A DNA stretch of 40,195 nucleotides from CAJXVY01 sp965660355 (lineage in GTDB: Bacteria > Actinomycetota > Actinomycetes > Actinomycetales > Microbacteriaceae): NCBI GenBank assembly GCA_965660355.1, contig CBFHZN010000010.1, forward strand, positions 1 to 40,195, given 5' to 3'. The position numbers and the translations under genes were made by a program. This document shows positions 1 to 8,015 of the stretch, piece by piece. How positions within the stretch are numbered: the first letter of the stretch is position 1; the number at the start of each line of letters is the position of its first letter. The notes under the pieces are model-generated. The model was given only the letters and a program-made list of their open reading frames with translations, made no database searches and was not told the DNA's origin.

Positions 1-274
1 GTTCATCCCAGCTCTCTCCTGCTTGGGCTTTTATGAAAACAAAATCACCAGATTCGGTGACTTCAATTCCTTTGGAGACAACTCTGATGACATTCAATTC
101 ACTGACGTCATCATCGAAAACAACATTCGATCCTCCGCCCAAAATGAACCAGTCATCCCCCGTTGACCAGATCTTTTTGCAGGTATCGAACAGCTCTCGC
201 TCAGTACTTACCTCGGTCAGGGTCTTGGGTTCTCCACCCACGCGCATGGTCGTGAAGTTTTTTAGCTCAGGCAT
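1..274 (-). CDS. murB: UDP-N-acetylmuramate dehydrogenase, N-terminal part (runs off the window)
   Basis: Only the first 91 codons lie in the window. MurB reduces UDP-GlcNAc-enolpyruvate to UDP-MurNAc with NADPH and FAD in cytoplasmic peptidoglycan precursor synthesis. The visible protein opens MPELKNFTTMRVGG and carries the FAD-binding LGGGSNVVF block at about residues 46-54, both diagnostic of the family. I chose the ATG at 274, which overlaps the end of hadB by 8 nt and suggests translational coupling. A hadA-hadB-murB order is, to my knowledge, common in actinobacteria. The C-terminal catalytic part is not visible. Confidence 0.92.
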   Translation of the reverse strand, partial: MPELKNFTTMRVGGEPKTLTEVSTERELFDTCKKIWSTGDDWFILGGGSNVVFDDDVSELNVIRVVSKGIEVTESGDFVFIKAQAGESWDE

Positions 275-656
275 TTGTGACCCATGCGAAACTCTTGGCT
301 AAGACTGTCTGATCGTTAAATACAGCCTTTATTGCAAGCTTGGCTTTGTCTCCATCAAGCTCAACAACCTCTGCTGAAACATTCAACTCGGCGCCACTGT
401 CGGCATCAACCGGCACCGGTTTTGAAAACCTCACCGAGTAATCCAAAACATTCACCCCGAGCTCGTCAAATAACGGGCTGATGGCAGCACCCATTGTCAG
501 CATTCCGTGGGCCAAAACCCCTGGAAGCCCTACTTGCAGGGCGATGTCATCGCGATAGTGGATTGGATTGAAATCCCCACTGGCACCTGCGTAACGAACT
601 AGAGAGTCGCGTGTGAAGTGAAGTTTTTTATCAAAAACAATCTGACCGATTTCCAT
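267..656 (-). CDS. hadB: MaoC-like (R)-hydroxyacyl dehydratase, HadB type
   Basis: A 129-residue hot-dog-fold dehydratase. Residues 25-52 hold the MaoC hydratase signature GDFNPIHYRDD...GVLAHGM, with the catalytic Asp28/His33 pair. By family knowledge it is the catalytic subunit of a HadAB-type heterodimer acting on beta-hydroxyacyl thioesters in fatty acid elongation or a related pathway; the exact substrate cannot be read from sequence. Its ATG shares one base with the hadA stop (TAATG) and its end overlaps murB by 8 nt, so hadA-hadB-murB is a tightly packed operon. Confidence 0.88.
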   Translation of the reverse strand: MEIGQIVFDKKLHFTRDSLVRYAGASGDFNPIHYRDDIALQVGLPGVLAHGMLTMGAAISPLFDELGVNVLDYSVRFSKPVPVDADSGAELNVSAEVVELDGDKAKLAIKAVFNDQTVLAKSFAWVTNA

Positions 657-1099
657 TAGCCACCCCTAACAACTAGCGTTGAGGTTGCCTCAGCAATAAC
701 ATTGTTTTCCGTATCAAATATCTTGGTCAAAAAGGTGATCATTTGATTCCCGGCAAGCTCCTTGACGCTTTCAGCACTTAGCTGCGATGTCAGCTCATCG
801 CCCGCAATGATAGGTCTTTGGTAACTGAAACCTTGATCGCCATGAACCACTCGGGAAAAATCTAATTCTGCTTCTGGGTCATCAATAACCATTTCCAGCG
901 ACTGCTGCTGCAACACAATGGCGAATGTTGGGGGAGCAACTAAATCGCTAAAACCTGCTTTTTTACTCGCCTCTAGGGAAACACTTGGTGAGTTTTCTGA
1001 ATGAAATGTTGCGAGCGCAAACTCTTTGATTTTTTCTCTGCCGACCAGATAGGGACCTGTTCGGGGGTATGTTTTTCCGATTATTTCTGGATTGACCAT
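656..1099 (-). CDS. hadA: FAS1-like dehydratase, HadA type
   Basis: A 147-residue MaoC-related hot-dog protein lacking the catalytic D-x-N-P-I-H of its neighbour, as expected for the HadA partner subunit. It contains HGDQGFSYQRPIIAGDEL around residues 86-103, typical of the N-terminal half of these dehydratases. It is the first gene of the hadA-hadB-murB operon. The ATG at 1099 is preceded by TAGTCT exactly 6 nt upstream and no Shine-Dalgarno is seen, so the mRNA is probably leaderless. That -10 touches the tRNA remnant at 1110, so whatever lay upstream of the promoter was replaced when the island entered. Confidence 0.85.
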   Translation of the reverse strand: MVNPEIIGKTYPRTGPYLVGREKIKEFALATFHSENSPSVSLEASKKAGFSDLVAPPTFAIVLQQQSLEMVIDDPEAELDFSRVVHGDQGFSYQRPIIAGDELTSQLSAESVKELAGNQMITFLTKIFDTENNVIAEATSTLVVRGG

Positions 1100-1105
1100 A
1101 TCTCA

Positions 1106-1111
1106 AGACTA
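1106..1111 (-). promoter_or_regulatory. Putative -10 of leaderless hadA promoter
   Basis: TAGTCT reads toward hadA with 6 nt to its ATG, the spacing seen at many other starts in this window. It overlaps the first bases of the tRNA-derived remnant. Confidence 0.6.
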
Positions 1112-1154
1112 GTAGCGGGGGCGGTGTTTGAAGCCCCAACCTTCTGATCCGTAG
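1110..1154 (-). repeat. Decayed tRNA 3' half; candidate left attachment site
   Basis: Bases 1110-1148 match the tRNA-Met 3' end at 11187-11225 in 30 of 39 positions, including the acceptor CCCCGCTA. Read on the minus strand, 1148-1154 give a perfect anticodon loop CTACGGA (anticodon ACG) followed by stem TCAGA and AGGTTGGGG, which resembles actinobacterial tRNA-Arg(ACG) rather than tRNA-Met. Similarity stops at the 5' edge of the anticodon loop, where tyrosine integrases often cross over. The T-stem is broken, so it is not a functional tRNA. Confidence 0.6.
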
Positions 1155-1190
1155 TTATGTTGCATTACCTAAGTAAATGTGGGCAGTGGC

Positions 1191-1207
1191 AAAATACGAC
1201 GTATTTT
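1191..1207. repeat. 17-bp palindrome AAAATACGACGTATTTT
   Basis: Two perfect 8-bp arms around a single central A. The symmetry suggests a protein-binding site. The stem is too AT-rich and lacks a following T-run, so it is not a convincing terminator. No adjacent promoter or gene was identified. Confidence 0.5.
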
Positions 1208-1240
1208 ATTAGTCAAGCCACTCTTTGCAGATATGCCCAT

Positions 1241-1260
1241 TTCCGTCCGTTTCCGTCCAT
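1241..1260. repeat. Tandem 10-bp repeat TTCCGTCCRT x2
   Basis: Two head-to-tail copies, TTCCGTCCGT and TTCCGTCCAT, differing at one base. Close to the putative left attachment site, it could be a relic of integrase arm-type sites; this is a guess. Confidence 0.35.
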
Positions 1261-1456
1261 CGAACGGGATGTAAAAGGAGCATTGCCGTTACTTTCTAAA
1301 CCAACTCATCTCTAGTTCATCCACTGAGATGCGGAATATGTCGAGACTTGGCCAGCCGAATTGGCAATTTGAATAAAAACTGTCCTATGCTCCTGCGAGA
1401 AACGGGGCCTCGATATTCAAAATAAAGCCCTGCTCCAAATAAGGTCTGGTGGCTAT

Positions 1457-1669
1457 CTACCTGGCGTAATTGATAATAGAGGTCCAGGAATCAAAACCAC
1501 TAATCCACTGGATTGCCTCGCGTGCATCTGCGAGAGGTTTTCGCTTGTGAGCCCTAGCCTCTTCATTGGCAAGAGCTTTATCTTTGGAAAATGGAGCTAG
1601 CCAAGATCCGAAAAAGCAGCCAATTCCCGCAATCGGGACTGTCCAAATATCTATAGGGCACGCCTTCAC
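1457..1669 (-). CDS. Small hypothetical protein, possibly a remnant
   Basis: A 70-residue frame starting GTG at 1669. I do not recognise it. A short hydrophobic stretch (about residues 11-26) is followed by a charged helical segment. No ribosome binding site or -10 at the usual spacing is seen. It lies 63 nt downstream of the reverse transcriptase on the same strand and could be the last gene of that operon, a fragment of an older gene, or chance. Confidence 0.25.
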   Translation of the reverse strand: MKACPIDIWTVPIAGIGCFFGSWLAPFSKDKALANEEARAHKRKPLADAREAIQWISGFDSWTSIINYAR

Positions 1670-1732
1670 TTACTTTCTGGGTGGTTCATGGTTTTCGCTG
1701 TTAGCCATACGGATGGGCCCATTTTGGGAGGC

Positions 1733-3301
1733 TTATGGCTTGAGGAAATTGACTGACGCATTTTGCATAATCTCGAAAACGCCTTCCGGATCAGATACTT
1801 TTTTACTCCGGAGTGATGATTGATACCTAGGCAGCCAATATCTATCGGCTTCGTGCGGATGGGAAACAGGATCTGGAAGAAGGCTCAGTAGCTCATGCTC
1901 TGAAATCGCTTTGAACTCGTTCAGGAGAGTAAGGCAAAGCGCATCCATGTCCTTCATCACGAGGCTCGCTATCTTGTTATCCAGTTTGTTGTTTAAGCCC
2001 AATATGGAGATCAGCCACACCTTTGCGTCAGAGTAAAGATTGTCGAGTTTACATTCCAGGATTGAGTAAAGCTCCCCAAGGTCTCTCTCGCCGAGGTTTT
2101 CATCAGTCGCATAACGAAGGTATGGCGCCAGAAATGGGAAAAGTCGAATCTGGCGAACCAAGAAAGACAGCGCCCATGGCAGATGCTGTGCTTTTTCCGC
2201 TCGGTTTAGGATTACCTTCATTCCCCATCTAAGACATCTTTGATCTTTGGTTGACTGAAATTGGACTAGGACCTGATTCCAGTAATTTGCGAAATCCCTT
2301 GGGCTTTCCAACCAATTTGTGTCAAAACCACCCAGGGCTATTTTCCAGGAAGCGTCCGACGGCTCAGCTAGGGGTGTTAGCCGCGTCTTCTGGGGGTTCA
2401 AATACAACTCAGAGTCTCTCAAGAGACCCTCGAGTCTCTTTATGAATCTCTTTGCCTCGAACTCGTCTCGCGCGTAGAACTCGTAATCGTCGATCCTTCG
2501 TCTGAACTTGTCACCGAATTCCTCACGCAGTTTCTGGTCAATAGGCCACAAGAGATACTCTGCCGAGATATTTGAAGTTCCCGGTCCAACAACTAAACCC
2601 ACTGTCTGGCCGAAATTTTGAAAACGCAAATCTTCGTCGAGACGCCGGGCAAAGTGTCCCTTTAATGGGGACTTGCTTTTGGGCCCTTTGGCTGCCAGTT
2701 TTCCAAATGGTACCCATTCAAAGGCATGAGTGTAGATGCTGGGAAAAAAGGACTTGATGTCCAACTTCACATGAAACTCTGCTCCCGTCGAGGCCACCTC
2801 AGACCAGGTTGAGTTTTCGAAGGAAGAGTTCGCATAACTCGAGGAGAACAAGCGTCCATTCTTTGTCAGAATAGGGCGAAGGGGACTCTGATCATTTGTT
2901 GTGATGTGTTGAATTTGGACCCAATTATCGGCGAGGAGCGAAACTAGCTTGGCATGCGCAGCGGGATGCGGTATTCCCGAGTGTCTAGCATGACCATCCG
3001 GCTTGGTTTGATCAAACCTGAGATAGTCAGTCCCTTTATTTTTATTCCGAATGTTGAGAAGGCCTAACTCTCTTGAAACCGTTGGGGTGAAAGACTCGCT
3101 TGTAAACAAGGAGGGAAGTTCCGGGTTGTTCCCATTTAGTGATGGGAAGAAATGTGTTTTCAAGAGAGCGTGTTCCAGGATTTCGGAAGTCAGCTCGGGG
3201 AGTAGGTTTGGGCCTATCCAAGTTCCAACGCCAAATGCCTCGAAATAATCTCCCTCTTGCGGTTCACTCAAAATATCGTCGTTATCTTGTGACTCAAACA
3301 T
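1733..3301 (-). CDS. Reverse transcriptase of the Abi/DRT (defence) type
   Basis: A 522-residue protein with RNA-directed DNA polymerase motifs in order: an IPHP element at 110-113, motif A DIKSFFPSIY at 181-190 (catalytic Asp181), motif B GPGTSNISAE at 239-248, and motif C IDDYEF at 270-275 with the two metal-binding aspartates 271-272. From about 340 to the end it is helix-rich without a known domain, recalling the alpha-helical repeat domains of abortive-infection RTs such as AbiK and AbiP2. It lacks group II intron maturase and HNH domains and is too long for a retron RT. The ATG at 3301 is preceded by GGGGG 7 nt upstream. It follows the antitoxin-PIN pair on the same strand. An antiphage role is inferred from family and island context; the exact class is not assigned. 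Confidence 0.82.
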   Translation of the reverse strand: MFESQDNDDILSEPQEGDYFEAFGVGTWIGPNLLPELTSEILEHALLKTHFFPSLNGNNPELPSLFTSESFTPTVSRELGLLNIRNKNKGTDYLRFDQTKPDGHARHSGIPHPAAHAKLVSLLADNWVQIQHITTNDQSPLRPILTKNGRLFSSSYANSSFENSTWSEVASTGAEFHVKLDIKSFFPSIYTHAFEWVPFGKLAAKGPKSKSPLKGHFARRLDEDLRFQNFGQTVGLVVGPGTSNISAEYLLWPIDQKLREEFGDKFRRRIDDYEFYARDEFEAKRFIKRLEGLLRDSELYLNPQKTRLTPLAEPSDASWKIALGGFDTNWLESPRDFANYWNQVLVQFQSTKDQRCLRWGMKVILNRAEKAQHLPWALSFLVRQIRLFPFLAPYLRYATDENLGERDLGELYSILECKLDNLYSDAKVWLISILGLNNKLDNKIASLVMKDMDALCLTLLNEFKAISEHELLSLLPDPVSHPHEADRYWLPRYQSSLRSKKVSDPEGVFEIMQNASVNFLKP

Positions 3302-3386
3302 TTACTAGCCCCCAAATTAGTTTGTTTTTTCAGCAATTCTTGACATCTCTTCGCGTTCCTCACCAGCACATTGGCTTCAACTACTT

Positions 3387-3989
3387 TTATTCTCCCGCAA
3401 GATTCTTGGTGTGTCTCTGAACGCGAGTGGCAAATTTTGGACACCCACTTTGTCGAAGAGCGGATTCGAGGTTCATAGCACCAAGCTCCTTTCCATCCGA
3501 ACGCCTTTTGACCCAATAAACAGATTGTTGCTTTGTAACACTGGAGACAAATTGACTAGCAGAGTCGTCAAGCAGAAGGAAAAACTCATCAGGCGAAAGG
3601 ATTTCATAGGCGAGCTCATCCTTTTGCTCTTCTGGCAGATTTAGAAATCCTTTATCTTGGGTAATAAGCATGTGGCAGCCTGCAGCCATTGCTGCAGAGT
3701 GAATGTGCAGATCGTATCTGTCCAGGAAAGGCCCGCTGGTCTTGCCCGGATAATCTTCAATCACGTCATCACAAAACTCGACTGTCTTTTTGCGAATGTT
3801 GGTCACTTCACTTCCCGAGACTTCGGGTTTGCGCTTTCTAAAAGAATGCTGGGCTTCAACTAAAGCGTCTTCAGAGGTTATCAGTGTGAACATGTTCCCA
3901 TCGGTTTCGATGCGCAACATGAAAAACCAGTCTCGAAGAGTCTGAGAGAACAGGATGTTCGCATCAAGAAATACCCTCTGGACTTCCAT
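3387..3989 (-). CDS. PIN-domain ribonuclease toxin (VapC-like)
   Basis: A 200-residue protein whose first about 120 residues read as a PIN domain: FLDANILFS with Asp9, a central acidic region including Glu45, YDLHIHSAAMAAG with Asp93, and ITQDKGF with Asp112. These acidic residues form the Mg-dependent RNase site of VapC-type toxins. The C-terminal about 75 residues are not recognised. Its ATG directly abuts the TAG stop of the upstream HTH protein (TAGATG), the coupling expected of a type II toxin-antitoxin pair. The reverse transcriptase follows after 85 nt, so the three genes may be co-transcribed. The RNA target is unknown. Confidence 0.82.
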   Translation of the reverse strand: MEVQRVFLDANILFSQTLRDWFFMLRIETDGNMFTLITSEDALVEAQHSFRKRKPEVSGSEVTNIRKKTVEFCDDVIEDYPGKTSGPFLDRYDLHIHSAAMAAGCHMLITQDKGFLNLPEEQKDELAYEILSPDEFFLLLDDSASQFVSSVTKQQSVYWVKRRSDGKELGAMNLESALRQSGCPKFATRVQRHTKNLAGE

Positions 3990-4427
3990 CTAGTCAAGGA
4001 CCTCAGAGATTTTTCGCAACTCTGAGAATATATTTTTTTGTTTTGCATTCCGATCGGCTTTGAACTTCATTAGGTCATCGGTTTTTACTCTGGTGTGGGA
4101 ACCCACCTTGTGTGCTGGAATTTGACCATCACGAATTCGCTTCATAAGTGTTGGTCTTGAAATCCCCAGCAAAGAAGCCGCAGCCGCTGTTGTCATCTCC
4201 GATGGAATGGCAGTGAAAGTTACTCTCCCCCCATTTGCAGCAACATGCAACACCGACTCTAGAAGCGCAGAAGTTGATCTCGAAAGAGTTAGTTGTTGTC
4301 CATCCTGAAGGTCGATCAAGAACTGAAGACGGTCCACGTCTTTCGCTTTCTCCAAAATCTGCTCAGCTTCATCATGAGCTTCTTTCTCAATGACCAAATC
4401 TTTTCCTGCTAACACTAAGGATGTCAT
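3990..4427 (-). CDS. Excisionase-type HTH antitoxin partner of the PIN toxin
   Basis: A 145-residue protein with a MerR/excisionase-like helix-turn-helix at about residues 78-122 (AAAASLLGISRPTLMKRIRDG followed by a basic wing, shown here only as landmarks). The N-terminal half is helical and charged and probably contacts the toxin. A strong Shine-Dalgarno AAAGGAGGG sits just before the ATG at 4427, unlike the many leaderless genes in the window. The CACTT/AAGTG inverted repeat upstream is a plausible autoregulatory operator. HTH-antitoxin plus PIN pairs of these sizes are common in actinobacteria. Confidence 0.78.
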   Translation of the reverse strand: MTSLVLAGKDLVIEKEAHDEAEQILEKAKDVDRLQFLIDLQDGQQLTLSRSTSALLESVLHVAANGGRVTFTAIPSEMTTAAAASLLGISRPTLMKRIRDGQIPAHKVGSHTRVKTDDLMKFKADRNAKQKNIFSELRKISEVLD

Positions 4428-4446
4428 GAGTCCCTCCTTTCGATTT

Positions 4447-4458
4447 CACTTGTAAGTG
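4447..4458. promoter_or_regulatory. Putative operator of the toxin-antitoxin operon
   Basis: CACTTGTAAGTG is a 5-bp inverted repeat with a 2-nt spacer, 19 nt upstream of the antitoxin ATG and immediately ahead of its Shine-Dalgarno. Type II antitoxins usually repress their own operon at such sites; binding is inferred. Confidence 0.5.
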
Positions 4459-4488
4459 TAAGGATAGTAAGTCTAGGTGAAAGCATTT

Positions 4489-4794
4489 TCATTTGGCAAG
4501 TCGCCCGCCCACACTGGAACCAGGGGCTCGCTCAAGCTGTCCATCGCCCAGAATGAGCGCCTTGCCCTCAACCATCCCGTGCAAGTAAACCTTACCCTCG
4601 ACCAAGAGATCACCAATAATCTGACCGTAAATGTGCACCTCAGAACCTTTGTTTACTCGCAGGGAGCCACAGACCTGGCCTGAAATCACAGCTCGCCCTG
4701 AAGAAACGAGAGCGTCACCAAGAACCTGTCCAGTTAACTCAGATTCCGCCAGATCACTGTTGGCGGGCAATTGGCTAGAGATGCGGTTGAGCAT
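4489..4794 (-). CDS. Bactofilin-like polymer-forming protein
   Basis: A 101-residue protein made almost entirely of short beta-repeats (GQVLGDALV, GQVCGSLRV, GQIIGDLLV, GMVEGKALI), the pattern of bactofilin right-handed beta-helices. Bactofilins form nucleotide-independent filaments that often organise membrane or envelope machinery. There is no membrane segment. A clear AGGAGG precedes the ATG at 4794. It lies 78 nt downstream of the ABC permease on the same strand and may be the last gene of the peptide-ABC operon. The family is recognised by repeat pattern only; the role is unknown. Confidence 0.6.
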   Translation of the reverse strand: MLNRISSQLPANSDLAESELTGQVLGDALVSSGRAVISGQVCGSLRVNKGSEVHIYGQIIGDLLVEGKVYLHGMVEGKALILGDGQLERAPGSSVGGRLAK

Positions 4795-4872
4795 AGTTCC
4801 TCCTTGATATGGGTGAGTGTGATTTATGAGTTGTCGTATAAGTTGTGCTCGGGCTAGGAATGCCAGGGGGAC

Positions 4873-7284
4873 TCATTCGCCGCCTCTCGACAACGGCCTA
4901 GAAATTTGAAACGCGCTTATGGACATCATGATGATGAACAATGCGAACATCAACATTGCGTAGACAAAGATCACTTCAAAAGGAACAACCAACGCGATAC
5001 CCAAAGCTTCAACTCCTGCAAATAGGAGCAAGATGGCAAGCGCAACACCAACAAGTCCTCCAATTAGGGCGGGCACACCAACTTCTCTGACAAAGACTCG
5101 CCTGAACCATGCACGAGGCACACCTTGAATTACTAACTTCTGAGAGGATGCTTGCAATTGCTTAGAACTACTGCGCAAGGAGATGGCAAGTAATGTTGCG
5201 CCAATGAAGCCAAGGACAGAGCCAATTCCTAGTTGGAATGGTGACAAACTGATGGGGTTTTCTTCCCTCGGGAACCGGATGTAGTTAGAGTCGAACCCGT
5301 TGTCGCTGAGGGCACCCGATATCAGCTGTTGGTCAGACCCTTCAAGTCCATTTAATGTCCAAACCATGAGGGCGTTTTCAAGTCCTAGGCTTTGAACTGT
5401 TGATGACAAGACAAAACCGGAAGTGTCATTAGCCCAACGAGGCTCGATTTCCTCAAAAACCGATATATCCAAGGCAAACCTGTCTTGGGGGTCACGCGAA
5501 GACAGCCAGATCTCGTTGGAATAGCCCTCTCTTGTCCAGATAACTCCACCCCCCTCCAAAACAGCTTTTGCCTGTTCTGACAGTGCACTGCCGAGCAAAG
5601 TTTCCAGGTCAACTGAGGATTCAATGGACTGTACGGGGCCAAAGCCTTCACTGGTGGCAACTAGTGCAAACCCCGATTTATCCACTGGGGAAAAAATTGG
5701 GACAAACTCGATTTCGCGATCCAGACTCGTGATGACCAAGTCTTTTATTCTTTGATCGATTTTTTGATCACCAGAAGGATAGAAGAGTGCTTGCCCATCA
5801 CGAGGTGGGCGTAGTTCATTGCTGTTTGAATCTGCAACAGAAGAGGAGAGCAATATTGTCATTGCGACGAATGGCCCAAACGCCACAATCGCTGAGGCAG
5901 CAGCAATCCATGATTTGGAGCCAGGGGCGGCCATTCTTCTTGTCGCATATTTGGTTTCAAGGCTTTTACCTGATGTCGTCCGCGAAAGCAGATCGGTCAG
6001 CTCTGGGGTGAACCAACAAGCGATAAATACGCTCACGAAAATTAGAGTAAATAACTCGCTCACGTTGTTAATTTGAAACGTCCATACGCTCACAAATGCA
6101 GCCGTCCCCAACCCAAACAGAATTTTCCCGCGCGATCCATTCGCAAGTGTTTTTCTCTTTCGTTCCTTTTCAATTTGGCGAACCTGCCCAGGAGTAAAGA
6201 GCGTCGCTACAGTCATCCCCAACAAGGAAATCACAAGAGCTGCGTAAGTCGTGCTAGCGAGTTCCATGGGGAATGGGTTGTTTCCGGCGGTGTGACCCGA
6301 AACGATGGCCGCAATCGGACTCAGTAATCCCGCCAGACCCCAACCTAATAACAATCCAAAGGGAAGAGCGGCAGCAATCCAGAGCCCGGCACCAACCAAA
6401 ATTGTGGCCTGAGTGACTGTTCGGTTCAACCCATAGTCCATCAGCCTCTGTGTCGAAGTCCTCAGAAATCGGGACCTCAGTGCAAGAGCCAAGGCGATTG
6501 ACGCCAAAGAAACCGGCCAGATAAGCCATTGATACAGAAAGGGGAATCTTTCGATAATCGTTGATCGGGGATCCCTGACATCTCGAAGCTCAATTGTTGC
6601 TGCAGTTACATTTTCTGCAGAAAGCTTCTCAATTTCAGCCCTAAAAGAATCAGGGCTTTCGATGTTCATGAACACTGTGTAGGTGGCTTGCAAACGCGGG
6701 TACAAAGTGTCGTTAGCGTCCATGTCCCAGGTTTGCCATGTACCGGCAGCAAAAAGAAGTGTCTCTCCGTAAAGATCATTCTTGTTGGTAACTGTCCCAA
6801 CTATCTCAATTGGTTTCGGAGAGACCCCTTGAACAGTTTGCCCCTGTCTAAACAGCCCTTCGGTGGCGACCGCCTCATTTACTGAGGTAGGCCACGAGCC
6901 AGAGGTCAATGTGTAGTCAAAATCACTGAATTTGCAGCCTGGAGAAATTTCACGAAACCCCACACTGTAGTTGGAGTCCCCGGGGAGCCCGATTTGACCA
7001 CCAAGTTGAATGCAAAGCAACTCTTCGTTGGTGTCAAAAAGGCTCTGTTTTGCGAATTCATTGCCGACAAGATCACTTGATGGCCGAATCCAGTCGTTCA
7101 GATAGATTGCTGAAGTTCTGTTTCCAAATTGGAACTCCTTCCTGTCCTGCTCTGCAAATTCGAGCTGACTGAGAAAGCCAAAAACTATTGCCAGAATTAC
7201 TGAAGGGCCAATTGCCGGCGCTAGCCACCAACGAGACCCTTGCAACCTCATCAGGCGAAGCATCATTCTGAGCTGAAAGATCAT
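4873..7284 (-). CDS. FtsX/MacB-like ABC transporter permease
   Basis: An 803-residue membrane protein with about ten hydrophobic segments in a duplicated layout: one helix near residues 20-40, a roughly 210-residue external domain, a cluster of helices from about 250 to 480, a second external domain of about 200 residues, and three helices at the C-terminus (about 690-795). This matches large MacB/FtsX-family permeases used for peptide efflux, immunity or stress signalling. It follows its ATPase by 19 nt. No strong Shine-Dalgarno precedes the ATG at 7284. Substrate unknown; the secreted peptide encoded at the head of the operon is the natural candidate. Confidence 0.78.
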   Translation of the reverse strand: MIFQLRMMLRLMRLQGSRWWLAPAIGPSVILAIVFGFLSQLEFAEQDRKEFQFGNRTSAIYLNDWIRPSSDLVGNEFAKQSLFDTNEELLCIQLGGQIGLPGDSNYSVGFREISPGCKFSDFDYTLTSGSWPTSVNEAVATEGLFRQGQTVQGVSPKPIEIVGTVTNKNDLYGETLLFAAGTWQTWDMDANDTLYPRLQATYTVFMNIESPDSFRAEIEKLSAENVTAATIELRDVRDPRSTIIERFPFLYQWLIWPVSLASIALALALRSRFLRTSTQRLMDYGLNRTVTQATILVGAGLWIAAALPFGLLLGWGLAGLLSPIAAIVSGHTAGNNPFPMELASTTYAALVISLLGMTVATLFTPGQVRQIEKERKRKTLANGSRGKILFGLGTAAFVSVWTFQINNVSELFTLIFVSVFIACWFTPELTDLLSRTTSGKSLETKYATRRMAAPGSKSWIAAASAIVAFGPFVAMTILLSSSVADSNSNELRPPRDGQALFYPSGDQKIDQRIKDLVITSLDREIEFVPIFSPVDKSGFALVATSEGFGPVQSIESSVDLETLLGSALSEQAKAVLEGGGVIWTREGYSNEIWLSSRDPQDRFALDISVFEEIEPRWANDTSGFVLSSTVQSLGLENALMVWTLNGLEGSDQQLISGALSDNGFDSNYIRFPREENPISLSPFQLGIGSVLGFIGATLLAISLRSSSKQLQASSQKLVIQGVPRAWFRRVFVREVGVPALIGGLVGVALAILLLFAGVEALGIALVVPFEVIFVYAMLMFALFIIMMSISAFQISRPLSRGGE

Positions 7285-7303
7285 TTCGAAGTCAGTCCGC
7301 TCG

Positions 7304-7996
7304 TCATGCCCGTAAATTTGTGTCTTGTGTGATTCGCCCGTCCCGCATGCGCATCACTCTGGTTGCGTAAGACAAGACACTTTCATCATGCGTAGCCACT
7401 AAAACTGCGAGGCCATCAGCCGCCATTGTTCGAAAAAGCTCGAAAATGTTTTTACTGTTTTCAAAGTCCAACGAACCCGTTGGTTCGTCGGCTAGAAACA
7501 CTCTCTTCTCTCCAACGAGAGCTCGCGCGATACCTACGCGTTGTTTTTGCCCTCCAGACAATTGGCCAGGGAAAGCTTTGGCTTTGGAAGAAACGCCCAC
7601 GCGTTGCAGGGCACTCAAGGCCTGCTCTGTGGCTACTCGCCTCGCCACGCCCATCACCTCTAACGGAAGCATCACATTTTCAATCGAGGTGAATTCGTTT
7701 ATTAGATTGTGCTCCTGAAAAACCATTCCTATGTTTGCCAATCGGAATTTCCCTCGTGATTCATCAGCGTGGTTGCTCATCACGAAATTTAGAACCTCCA
7801 CCGAGCCCTTGGCGGGTGCGTCGATCCCACAAATGAGGCCGAGCAATGTGGACTTCCCACAACCGCTCGGCCCCATCAACGCAACGAACTCGCCTTTGCC
7901 AATTTCAAAAGTAGCGTCATCTACTGCAACGATTGTTTCGACAGGCGTTCGGAACTCCCTGGTTAGTCTGTCGACCTTCACAACTGCTAAGTTCAT
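7304..7996 (-). CDS. ABC transporter ATP-binding protein (LolD/MacB class)
   Basis: A 230-residue ATPase with Walker A GPSGCGKST (42-50), Q-loop FQEHN (about 93), signature LSGGQ (146-150), Walker B VFLADE (166-171) and a switch histidine in ATHDE near the C-terminus. The sequence LADEPTGSLD is typical of the LolD/MacB/FtsE group, which pairs with FtsX-like permeases such as the next gene. The frame is open back to 8056, overlapping the upstream peptide gene, but I chose the ATG at 7996 because CAGGTGG lies 8 nt before it and homology starts there. It forms an operon with the peptide upstream and the permease downstream. Confidence 0.88.
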   Translation of the reverse strand: MNLAVVKVDRLTREFRTPVETIVAVDDATFEIGKGEFVALMGPSGCGKSTLLGLICGIDAPAKGSVEVLNFVMSNHADESRGKFRLANIGMVFQEHNLINEFTSIENVMLPLEVMGVARRVATEQALSALQRVGVSSKAKAFPGQLSGGQKQRVGIARALVGEKRVFLADEPTGSLDFENSKNIFELFRTMAADGLAVLVATHDESVLSYATRVMRMRDGRITQDTNLRA

Positions 7997-8015
7997 CTGC
8001 GCAACCACCTGATTT

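Larger units (their letters stand above)
1100..1456. other. Gene-poor left end of the island
   Basis: About 357 bases with no convincing gene. Besides the hadA -10 and the tRNA remnant it holds a 17-bp AT-rich palindrome (1191-1207) and a short tandem repeat (1241-1260). I see nothing recognisable in the remainder up to 1456; it may be the residue of a lost integrase/attachment region. Confidence 0.5.

Noticed and set aside
1191..1207. Rho-independent terminator
   Set aside because: The stem is almost all A/T and no T-run follows on either strand.
1566..1823. Plus-strand frame of 85 codons over the reverse transcriptase 3' end
   Set aside because: It overlaps the RT end antisense, has no recognisable domain or start signal, and is most likely chance.
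1733..3301. Reverse transcriptase as a retron or group II intron maturase
   Set aside because: No maturase/HNH domain, no intron RNA-like flanks noticed, longer than retron RTs and with a helical C-terminal domain instead.
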